This document shows positions 9,909 through 17,449 of a DNA stretch of 64,000 nucleotides, in pieces (position 1 is the stretch's first letter; each line of letters starts with the position of its first letter). The stretch is from Calothrix sp. NIES-4101. Its GTDB lineage: Bacteria > Cyanobacteriota > Cyanobacteriia > Cyanobacteriales > Nostocaceae. The translations under genes and the position numbers were made by a program. A model generated the notes under the pieces. The model did not search any database, had not been told where the DNA came from, and saw only the letters and a list, made by a program, of their open reading frames with translations. The stretch spans positions 5,692,794-5,756,793 of the forward strand of contig AP018280.1 in the NCBI GenBank assembly GCA_004296455.1. The letters are read 5' to 3'.

Positions 9909-10011
9909 ATACCAATTCATAATTCGTAATTCGCTATTCGCAATTAAGAAATCCAGGTTTGACAAGGGTTTTAGAACTTGAATCTGTTTCAGTATTTTCG
10001 TGAAATTGTAT
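9909..10011 (-). mobile_element. 103-bp MITE-like element, copy A
   Basis: Read on the minus strand, this segment aligns over its whole 103 bp, with about 16 mismatches by eye, to 36443-36545. The ends are inverted: ATACCAATTC at 9909 and GAAATTGTAT at 10002-10011. The part near 9909 holds tandem degenerate 7-mers of the GCGAATT type. It has no coding capacity and sits between the small secreted protein gene and the AmpG-type gene, as expected for a non-autonomous element. Confidence 0.65.
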
Positions 10012-10275
10012 CACTGACAGATTGTTGATAGTTTTAGGTTTTTTGCGATCGCCTTTATTGCTAAAAGCATAATATTTTTGGAATTAATAATTTTTATGAA
10101 AATAGCCTGATAATTGCTTGCAGAAGTTGCGAAAAAAAGCAACTACTTAGAGGTCAAGTTAAAACTAAAACCTTGAACCTTTTCTGAGCAATGCCTCACA
10201 TAACACCATAACTATGGCAAGATAACTAAAATTTTTGGTATTTTTTTAGCCATCATTGAGGAGAAAACTAACATA

Positions 10276-11769
10276 GTGAAAGATATTCAAGCCTTGCGCC
10301 GGGCATTTCAAAGCCGCAAAATGGGCGCATTATTATTACTGGGATTTGCATCAGGATTGCCCTTATTTTTAACAACTCGGACATTACAACCGTGGTTGCA
10401 AGATGCAAAAGTTGACATTGCCCAAATTACATTATTTAGTTTACTTGGTTTACCATATTCCCTCAAATTTTTGTGGTCACCACTATTAGACAGGTTTACA
10501 CCACCAGTTTTAGGATTAAGAAGGGGTTGGTTAGTAATTACCCAAATTGGCTTAGTAATTGCGATCGCTTCACTTGCTTTTCAACAACCATCGCAAGATA
10601 ACTCAACTTTACAAGTCCTAGCAATCAGTTGTTTAGCAATTACATTTTTGAGCGCAACCCAAGATATTGTCGGGGATGCTTACCGTACTGATGTTCTTGA
10701 ACCGGAAGAAGCTCAACCTGGTGCATCGGTGTGGGTTTTAGGCTATCGTCTGGCTTTATTTGTCGCACTCCCCCTGGCATTGTTTCTAGCTGCTAGAGGA
10801 GTTGGGTGGAACATAATTTATTTCCTGATGGCAGGATTAATGCTAGTAAGTGTATTCGTAACGGTTTGGGCACCAAGGGAACCTCAACTGCTTCAACCAT
10901 TATCCAAACCTGCACCACTATCCGGCAAAGATGTGGTTTTTCTTGTTTCCATCACTGGATTAGTCACAGGTTCGCTGTGGAGTTTATTTGCCAAAAAAAT
11001 CGAATTACCAGTTTTCAACTGTTTATTAGCAGCATTACTTGTCGCTTGGATTGTGACATCGCTGTTAATACCAGCAGAAGGATTAGAAAACCTTGCCAAC
11101 CGTCCTCCGCAAAACTTACAAGAAGCCATATTCTTACCTTTTAAAGAATTTTTCCTGCGTGTCGGATTACCATTGGGCTGCACTATCCTCGCATTCATTT
11201 TCCTCTATAGACTGGGTGATTCCCTTGTTGGCATTACTAGCACTCCATTTTTGCTTCAAACTGGATTCACAAAAGATGACCTTGCGGGGATGTTTTTGGT
11301 GGGGTTAGTACCAACTACTTTTGGTGTGCTGACTGGTGGGATAGTAATGACAAAAGTAGGGGTGAATCGTAGTCTGTGGATATTTGGACTGCTGCAACTA
11401 ATAAGCAACTTGGGATATTATGCCGTTGCCATCGCTGGAAGAAACCTTTCTGTTCTTTTTATTGCCATCAGCATTGAGAACTTTTGTGCTGGACTTGTGA
11501 CAGTGGTAATGGTGGCATTTTTGATGAGCTTGTGTAATCATCGCTTTACGACCACGCAATTTGCTTTATTTTCGAGTTTAATGGCGATTAGTCGTGATGT
11601 ACTTTCTGCACCGGCTGGTGAATGGGCAAAAGCAACAGGTTGGTCAACATTCTTTTTATTAACCATTGTCGCTGCTATTCCTGGACTATTACTACTACCA
11701 ATTGTTGCCCCTTGGAATGCCCAAACAGTAAGAATACCCAGACCTGGGCTTGAAGATAAGGAAATTTAG
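10276..11769 (+). CDS. ampG: AmpG-type major facilitator transporter
   Basis: This 497-residue protein with 12-14 predicted membrane helices lies in the inner membrane. The N-terminal segment FASGLPLFLTTRTLQPWL, then GLPYSLKFLWSPLLDRF, closely matches the diagnostic start of AmpG, the permease that imports anhydro-muropeptides for peptidoglycan recycling. The loop KFLWSPLLDR is the MFS A-motif region. Start is GTG at 10276, with GAGGAG about 12 bp upstream. The small membrane protein gene starts 3 bp after the stop, so the two are an operon. The substrate in cyanobacteria has not been shown to my knowledge; the related acetyl-CoA transporter families are an alternative. A role in cell-wall recycling would fit the L,D-transpeptidase-like gene elsewhere in the window, but they are not linked. 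Confidence 0.85.
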   Translation: MKDIQALRRAFQSRKMGALLLLGFASGLPLFLTTRTLQPWLQDAKVDIAQITLFSLLGLPYSLKFLWSPLLDRFTPPVLGLRRGWLVITQIGLVIAIASLAFQQPSQDNSTLQVLAISCLAITFLSATQDIVGDAYRTDVLEPEEAQPGASVWVLGYRLALFVALPLALFLAARGVGWNIIYFLMAGLMLVSVFVTVWAPREPQLLQPLSKPAPLSGKDVVFLVSITGLVTGSLWSLFAKKIELPVFNCLLAALLVAWIVTSLLIPAEGLENLANRPPQNLQEAIFLPFKEFFLRVGLPLGCTILAFIFLYRLGDSLVGITSTPFLLQTGFTKDDLAGMFLVGLVPTTFGVLTGGIVMTKVGVNRSLWIFGLLQLISNLGYYAVAIAGRNLSVLFIAISIENFCAGLVTVVMVAFLMSLCNHRFTTTQFALFSSLMAISRDVLSAPAGEWAKATGWSTFFLLTIVAAIPGLLLLPIVAPWNAQTVRIPRPGLEDKEI

Positions 11770-11772
11770 TAT

Positions 11773-12198
11773 ATGGGGCAAAAAGTTGTTATTACAATTT
11801 CTACAATCATCCTTTTATTTACAGGAACTCTATTAGGTTACGTTCTCTCACAATTGGTTCGCGGAAATTTGGCGCTTAACCTCGTCACCTTTTTGGGAAC
11901 ATTTAGCTTGATTGTGATATTCGCTACCCTTTACTACGTATTATTTTGGGAATTTCGCAGACAGCAAAAACCAGCCCCCAGAGGACGTATCCAGTCTCCT
12001 AATGGATATAGCAGTATCAATAATGACGAACAGATTGCACCCAATACTCAACTAAAAAACCGACTCATAAATTTATTATCAGGAGATATTGAAGGAGCAA
12101 GTCGTCTCGTCGAACAAGCAAAGCGAACCTATCCCGATATGCCAGAAAATTGGTATTGGGAAAGAGTGATTGCTGATATTGAACGCGATCGCCGTTAA
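11773..12198 (+). CDS. Small two-helix membrane protein with cyanobacterial C-terminal WY/ERDR motif
   Basis: The 141-residue product has two hydrophobic helices (about residues 5-30 and 37-60), a basic Pro/Gly-rich linker, and a soluble C-terminal segment of about 45 residues. That segment, LLSGDIEGASRLVEQAK then YPDMPENWYWERVIADIERDR, closely resembles the C-terminus of the TPR protein at 59854-61125. It therefore looks like a separable module attached to different partners, here a membrane anchor. The gene starts 3 bp after the ampG-like stop, so the two are co-transcribed and probably co-translated. Function unknown. Confidence 0.8.
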   Translation: MGQKVVITISTIILLFTGTLLGYVLSQLVRGNLALNLVTFLGTFSLIVIFATLYYVLFWEFRRQQKPAPRGRIQSPNGYSSINNDEQIAPNTQLKNRLINLLSGDIEGASRLVEQAKRTYPDMPENWYWERVIADIERDRR

Positions 12199-12352
12199 TT
12201 TAGTTATGGTGAATAGGTATTGGTAATGGGTAGGAGTTTTTTGTCTGGGACAATTCCACAATGCCCAATACCAATTCCGCTAAAATAAATTCAGTGTAAT
12301 TAACAAAAAGTCAACTTAATTGCGATCGCGCTACTTTCCCAAAACATAAATC

Positions 12353-12661
12353 ATGGCTATTTTTCGTCAATATATTGCACCCTTGCTTGTTGTTATCATC
12401 TTTTTTATCGCTTTGGTCGCAACTAGTGCCCGCATTTTTTTACCTGCTGATATGGCAGCGCCCGCACCCGTTGAAAATGGTATCGGCTTGATTATGCCGT
12501 CTTCAATCCTGATACCCACTTCTTTGGCATCGTTTTAACGGCGTTGCAGCCCAATTTTGGGGAGAAGAATTTTAATATTTCATCAATCCTTGGGAAAATT
12601 TCCTGAAGGATATTCTTTGCAAGGATTTTATGCGAAGTTTGATATAGATGAGTTTCCCTAG
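12353..12661 (+). pseudogene. Probable broken gene for a small membrane-anchored protein
   Basis: The frame starting at ATG 12353 encodes a convincing N-terminal membrane anchor (MAIFRQYIAPLLVVIIFF...) and a Pro/Ala-rich segment, then stops at 12536. The same frame then resumes and reads FHQSLGKFPEGYSLQGFYAK and FDIDEFP before a stop at 12659-12661. Between them, another frame (from about 12490) reads DTHFFGIVLTALQPNFGEKN, which looks more protein-like than the in-frame sequence. The simplest reading is one gene of about 100 codons with two compensating frameshifts, or a sequencing error. The GNAT gene begins 6 bp later, so they were probably an operon. If intact, only the 61-residue N-terminal peptide would be made. 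Confidence 0.5.
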
Positions 12662-12667
12662 ACTATT

Positions 12668-13165
12668 TTGACTCTTTTAATACCTGGTTATCATATTGTT
12701 CAAGGTTCGACTTCAGATCGAGGTTTACTCTTCCAGTTTATGAAGAGAACCTATGAGGATATTTTTCCGAACCAAGATTTTTCCCATCTCTCGCAAACAG
12801 TTGAGCAATATTTATCTAAGGATACACCCCTGTGGTGGGTTGATTTTGTTGGAGAGAAGGAAAATAATTCTCCCTTATCTTCCCCTTTCCCCTCTCCAAT
12901 TGCTTGTCTATGGATGGGAAATGCGATCGATCAAATCACAGGTTTGCGCCATGCCCATTTATTCTTACTCTACGTTCTTCCCGAACACCGCAGGCGAGGA
13001 GTCGGCAAAGCATTGATGCAATATGCCGAAACCTGGGCAAAAACACGCGGTGATCAACAAATTGGACTGCAAGTATTTACTAACAACCAACCCGCACTGA
13101 ACTTGTATAATCAACTTGGTTTTCAAACACAATCATTATGGATGATCAAGCTAATAGATAAGTAA
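12668..13165 (+). CDS. GNAT-family N-acetyltransferase
   Basis: This is a 165-residue protein with the GNAT acetyl-CoA fold. The pantetheine/pyrophosphate-binding loop is LYVLPEHRRRGVGKALMQ (motif A, R/Q-x-x-G-x-G/A), followed by the conserved FYxxxGF-like end seen here as ALNLYNQLGFQ. Start is TTG at 12668; no ATG is available before the conserved region. An unusual Ser/Pro stretch (NNSPLSSPFPSP) interrupts the N-terminal half and is encoded by a pyrimidine-rich tract like those found in the spacers here, suggesting an in-frame insertion. The substrate cannot be predicted; RimI-like protein acetylation and small-molecule acetylation are both possible. Confidence 0.85.
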   Translation: MTLLIPGYHIVQGSTSDRGLLFQFMKRTYEDIFPNQDFSHLSQTVEQYLSKDTPLWWVDFVGEKENNSPLSSPFPSPIACLWMGNAIDQITGLRHAHLFLLYVLPEHRRRGVGKALMQYAETWAKTRGDQQIGLQVFTNNQPALNLYNQLGFQTQSLWMIKLIDK

Positions 13166-13506
13166 TATCAGGTTACCTGAAATAATTGCCGATAAAATCG
13201 ACGCAAAGAAAAATTGCATATAATTGACTACATGTTATTGCTGTTTAAAACCAGAATCTTTACCCGAATCCGGTGACGAGTATATCAAATATCAAAAATT
13301 ATTACGTGGTTACTAAATAATTGCAATTCTTTCTATTGAGGTTCGCAGCAATGTGAGAAGATGAGATGCTGCGGTTTGCTTGAATCATGATGTTGACAAA
13401 ACCCCAAAGATGCCAATACACCTGTAGTTATTGCTGCGCCGATTTGGCAGTAATAAATAATCGAGGGATGATACATAATCTCCCGACTAGGTGATAGAAA
13501 TGGGCG
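13166..13506. other. Intergenic, no gene seen
   Basis: About 340 bp between the acetyltransferase and the diguanylate cyclase. A minus-strand frame overlaps the start of the cyclase gene but has no protein character. No terminator-quality hairpin was found. Confidence 0.35.
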
Positions 13507-15708
13507 ATGACAATGAGTAAGCACCTGGATAAACAACTGAGGAGCATACTTTCGGGTATAAAGCAACCTCTGATTAAAGGAAAAAGGGAGTTGCTTGCAT
13601 CTTTTGGGGTTGCTGGCTGTATTCTGGGATTGAGGTCGTTGGGTTTATTACAATCTTTTGAGTGGGCTGCTTTAGATCGTTTCTTTCAAATGCGCCCTTT
13701 AGAGCCAGTATCTGAACGGATTACAATTGTGGAGATTGATGAACCTTCTCTGAGAACTGTTGGTACTTGGCCTTTACCAGATGAGAAACTGGCTAATTTA
13801 TTAACAAAATTAGATCAGTACCACCCTCGCGTCATTGGCTTAGATATTTATCGGGATTTAAAAGTTGGTAATGGGAAAGAAAATTTAGCTGCCGCTTTCC
13901 AAAAAACTAATGTTATCGGCACTGAAAGTTTATCGCAGAATGAAGAAAAGCGAGTTCCACCACCTGAAGATTTAGATAAAAATCGGGTTGGTTTTAATAA
14001 TGTAGTCCTGGATGCCGATGGAAAAATCAGGCGCAATTTACTTTATTGGCACATAGATAATCAACTTTACGAAAGTTTTTCATTAAAATTAGCCAAGAAA
14101 TATCTCAGTTTCTATAATATTGCTCCCCAGGCTGCTGCTCAAAATTTAAAATCTTTACAATTAGGAAAAGCAGTATTTCAACGCTTTGAACCTTCCGACG
14201 GCTCCTATATCGATGCTGATAATAAAGGCTATCAAATTGTAGCGAATTTTTCTAAAGCTGCTTGCGAAACTTGTAAACCTGAACCGTGGGGTTTCCGCAA
14301 AGTTTCATTACGTGATGTCTTAGCAGATAGGATACCGGAAAATTGGATTCGCGATCGCATTATTTTGATTGGTTCGACTGCGCCTTCCCTACGGGACTAT
14401 GTCCAGACTCCCTTTTCCAGTCCCTTGATAGGTACAGCCAGGGTAATGGCAGGCGTAGAGTTACAGGCACATTTTACGAATGAGTTAATTACTGCTGCGA
14501 TCGATGGTAGACCGTTAATCAAAGTTTGGTCAAATTCCCTAGAATGGCTGTGGATTATTGTATGTGCCTATTTGGGGGCAATTGCTAGGTGGCGAATTAA
14601 AAGCATTACTACCAGTTTCACCACAATTATCATTTTATGTGGCTTGTTTACTGTTTGCGCCTTTATTATTTTTCTCGATGGTTGGTGGATACCAATCATA
14701 CCGGGACTAATGGCGATGTTAGGTTCGACAATCACAGCAACTTGTCAAATAGCTTACATCCAAGACGAATTTAAACGCTCAAAAGAATTTTTACATCAAG
14801 TTATTAACACAATTCCTGACCCTGTTTTTGTCAAGAATAATAAACATGAGTGGATTGTCCTAAACGAAGCTTATTGTGATTTTATTGGTTATCCCAAAGA
14901 AGTTTTATTAGAAAAGTCAGATTATAATTTTTTCCCAAAACATCAAGCGGATACTTTTCGGGCTTCCGATGAGCGAGTTTTACAAACGAAACAACCCCAC
15001 GAAGTTGAAGAAGAGTTTACCGATGCTAGAGGTAATACTTACTCAATTGCCACAAAAAGGTCACTTCATAAAGATGCTGCGGGTAATTATTTTTTGGTGG
15101 GGATAATTCGCGATATTACGAAACGTAAGCAAATAGAAGAAGAACTAAAACGTGCGGCGGCGGAATTATTCCGCTCCAATAATGAACTTAAACAACAAGA
15201 AGACCGCCTGCGTTATTTAGCGTATCATGACCCCCTCACCGGTTTACCCAACCGCAAATTATTCGCCGAACAACTTGGTGAATCCCTTGTTTGGGCAAAA
15301 AGCAATGATTTGATGGTAGCCCTCTTATTTATTGACTTAGATGGTTTTAAACAAGTTAATGATACCTTGGGACATGAAATGGGCGATCGCTTATTAGTCA
15401 CAATTGCCGCCCGACTAAATAATATCCTCCGCGTGAGCGATACCGTTGCTCGCCTTGGTGGTGACGAATTTACCATCATTCTCCGTGCAATCCCCAAGGA
15501 AGAAGTCGCGGCGAAAGTCGCGGAAAAAATCTTGTTAACAGTCACAGAACCCATTGTTTTAGAAAATAATGTCGCTAGAGTTTCAGCAAGTATCGGTATC
15601 AGTATTTACCCTTTTAATAGTCAAGATTCGGAAACATTAATTAAACAAGCTGATTCGGCGATGTATCGCGCCAAACACATGGGTAAAAATCGCTATGTCT
15701 TTGCTTAG
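13507..15708 (+). CDS. Membrane diguanylate cyclase: CHASE2-PAS-GGDEF
   Basis: The 733-residue protein is a sensor that makes cyclic di-GMP. Its order is: an N-terminal membrane segment, a CHASE2 extracytoplasmic sensor domain (about residues 45-330; ITIVEIDEPSLRTVGTWPLP is typical), three membrane helices (about 345-415), a PAS domain with its C-terminal extension (about 425-545), and a GGDEF domain. The catalytic signature is intact (GGDEF at 651-655; DPLTGLPNR at the domain start). An RxxD inhibitory site (RVSD) lies exactly five residues before GGDEF, so product feedback inhibition is expected. There is no EAL or HD-GYP domain, so it should only synthesise the messenger. It stands alone; the stimulus is unknown. 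Confidence 0.93.
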   Translation: MTMSKHLDKQLRSILSGIKQPLIKGKRELLASFGVAGCILGLRSLGLLQSFEWAALDRFFQMRPLEPVSERITIVEIDEPSLRTVGTWPLPDEKLANLLTKLDQYHPRVIGLDIYRDLKVGNGKENLAAAFQKTNVIGTESLSQNEEKRVPPPEDLDKNRVGFNNVVLDADGKIRRNLLYWHIDNQLYESFSLKLAKKYLSFYNIAPQAAAQNLKSLQLGKAVFQRFEPSDGSYIDADNKGYQIVANFSKAACETCKPEPWGFRKVSLRDVLADRIPENWIRDRIILIGSTAPSLRDYVQTPFSSPLIGTARVMAGVELQAHFTNELITAAIDGRPLIKVWSNSLEWLWIIVCAYLGAIARWRIKSITTSFTTIIILCGLFTVCAFIIFLDGWWIPIIPGLMAMLGSTITATCQIAYIQDEFKRSKEFLHQVINTIPDPVFVKNNKHEWIVLNEAYCDFIGYPKEVLLEKSDYNFFPKHQADTFRASDERVLQTKQPHEVEEEFTDARGNTYSIATKRSLHKDAAGNYFLVGIIRDITKRKQIEEELKRAAAELFRSNNELKQQEDRLRYLAYHDPLTGLPNRKLFAEQLGESLVWAKSNDLMVALLFIDLDGFKQVNDTLGHEMGDRLLVTIAARLNNILRVSDTVARLGGDEFTIILRAIPKEEVAAKVAEKILLTVTEPIVLENNVARVSASIGISIYPFNSQDSETLIKQADSAMYRAKHMGKNRYVFA

Positions 15709-15867
15709 AACGTGAGGAATAGACTTCGTCTCCAAAATATTCCCACTAAGCTGAATATCACGTACAATAAAAATGCCCTAGGGGGGGATTTTTGATAGTG
15801 GTAGCTTAAATAAGATAAAGTTAAGTAACAAATATTAAAATTAAAAATTTTACTTGATACCACCTTG

Positions 15868-16647
15868 GTGAATACATCCTTGTCTCCATACACAACTTCT
15901 ACCTCAATCATCGGCACAACTAAAGAAGACATACAAGAATGTGAGACAGAACTTGCATTCATCCCTTTGTCTCCTTCCCTTGCTCCCCTCTTCCCTTCCA
16001 CTTCTTTAACACCCCCTTTATCTCTGCTCATTTTTAGTGTTTCCGTGTTTTTAGTGACGGTGCCAGTTTTTATCGAGGCACCTTTAGTCAGAGCTATGCC
16101 TTGGGTAAGTGTTGGCTTGACTGGATTTTGGCTTTGGCTGAGTTTATTCTTAATGTCCCGTAACAAAACATATGTTTGGGGGGATTTACTGTTTGGTTTT
16201 AGCTGGAGTTGGTTAACGGGTTCGATTTATTGGGGTTGGTTGCGTTGGGAGCCTCTATGGCATTTGCCGGTAGAATCCATAGGATTGCCGTTTGCCCTAT
16301 GGTGTTTGTGGCGAAACTGGGGCAAAGTGGGCAATTGGTTCTATTTAGGTTCTCTATTTGGTACAGTCTTAACTGATATTTACTTTTATTTAACAAACTT
16401 AATGCCCTATTGGCGGCAAATCATGAACGTCGAGGTAGAAGTTGTACCATCGATTTTACAAGCGGCTCTGGTACAGGTGCAGACACCTTTAGGGCAGTTA
16501 TGGGCACTAATTTTGGGAGTTTTACTGTTATCAGTGGGAATTTTACCTTTGGCTCGGCAGGAAAATCATTGGTATGCTTTTGGTGGCGCTGTTTTAAGTA
16601 CGATTTTGGTTGATGCGTTATTTCTAATAGCTGCTATTTTTGCTTAA
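15868..16647 (+). CDS. DUF3120-type cyanobacterial membrane protein
   Basis: The product is a Trp-rich polytopic membrane protein with five or six hydrophobic helices from about residue 50 onward (PVFIEAPLVRAMPWVSVGL, SLFLMSRNKTYVWGDLLFGF and later segments). From memory it matches the cyanobacterium-specific DUF3120 family, whose function is unknown. Start is uncertain: TTG at 15865 and GTG at 15868 are the only starts before the membrane region. The first 50 residues are encoded partly by a pyrimidine-rich tract (PLSPSLAPLFPSTSLTPP) like those in spacers, so part of this N-terminus may be an insertion. The gene lies between the diguanylate cyclase and psbU and could be either monocistronic or read with its upstream neighbour. 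Confidence 0.75.
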   Translation: MNTSLSPYTTSTSIIGTTKEDIQECETELAFIPLSPSLAPLFPSTSLTPPLSLLIFSVSVFLVTVPVFIEAPLVRAMPWVSVGLTGFWLWLSLFLMSRNKTYVWGDLLFGFSWSWLTGSIYWGWLRWEPLWHLPVESIGLPFALWCLWRNWGKVGNWFYLGSLFGTVLTDIYFYLTNLMPYWRQIMNVEVEVVPSILQAALVQVQTPLGQLWALILGVLLLSVGILPLARQENHWYAFGGAVLSTILVDALFLIAAIFA

Positions 16648-16881
16648 AATTATAGTTATTTTCATAACTCCATAATTTGACACAAATCCCATAAAACACG
16701 GCTAAATTGTGAGATTTAGTTAATTTTTTGTCACAAATATAGTCAAACCCGTAACCTGTAAGTGTTTTGGGTGTTAATTCGCTGTATATTAGTTTCTGAT
16801 AACTGCTGTGTTTTTGATTGAACTATAGAAGTTTGTCACTCGTTATTTGTTCTTTGTTCGATGGAAAGAGGTGGAAACATC

Positions 16882-17322
16882 GTGAAACGATTGGCGCGTT
16901 TATTATCAATGCTGAGTTTGTTGGTAGCATCTTTGGGATGGTTGGGAACCGCTCAACCCGCTCAAGCTAGCACATTTGACCATTTTGCTTTGCAATCTGT
17001 ACCCGTTCTCGCAGTTGAGGAAGTCAAAGAGTTGCGAAATCGCGCAGATGATGCGTTGGCGGAAGTTTATGGTAAAAAAATCGATTTAAATAATACCAAT
17101 ATTGCTTCTTTTCAGCGCTTTCCTGGACTTTATCCAACCCTTGCCAGCAAAATTGTCCAAAATGCTCCCTACGATCAAGTAGATGACATTTTGAACATCA
17201 AAGGATTGAGTGAACGACAAAAGCAAATTTTGCAAAATAACTTCGATAACTTTACCGTTACAGAAGTTAAGAGTGTCTTCACTGAAGGAGATGATCGTTA
17301 TAACAACGGTATTTACCGATAA
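16882..17322 (+). CDS. psbU: Photosystem II 12 kDa extrinsic protein
   Basis: PsbU is a lumenal extrinsic subunit that stabilises the manganese cluster of photosystem II. I start it at GTG 16882, because GAGGTGG lies 7-13 bp upstream and the product then begins [14 protein letters not shown], a standard thylakoid-lumen signal peptide ending near PAQA-S; the ATG at 16861 would add seven residues. The mature protein carries the helix-hairpin-helix-like fold typical of Psb[21 protein letters not shown], then [15 protein letters not shown] and [11 protein letters not shown]. The length after processing is about 120 residues, as usual. It has its own promoter region of about 230 bp. This gene fixes the host as a cyanobacterium. 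Confidence 0.97.
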   Translation: MKRLARLLSMLSLLVASLGWLGTAQPAQASTFDHFALQSVPVLAVEEVKELRNRADDALAEVYGKKIDLNNTNIASFQRFPGLYPTLASKIVQNAPYDQVDDILNIKGLSERQKQILQNNFDNFTVTEVKSVFTEGDDRYNNGIYR

Positions 17323-17449
17323 ATTTTAAGGCATAGGGCATTAGGAACCGGGAATCGAGCATGGCATCAGGGAAGAGTGATTTGCTCACTAAAATTTCCC
17401 CATGCTATTGCCACCCCCTCCATTGCCCACTGCCCATAATGATTAACCA

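Noticed and set aside
13333-13566. Minus-strand frame of 77 codons upstream of the diguanylate cyclase
   Set aside because: It overlaps the cyclase start and has no protein-like features; the GGDEF gene is clearly the real one.
15705-16166. Minus-strand frame of 153 codons
   Set aside because: It lies opposite the DUF3120-like membrane protein, and its Lys/Gly/Glu-rich composition is the complement of a pyrimidine-rich tract.
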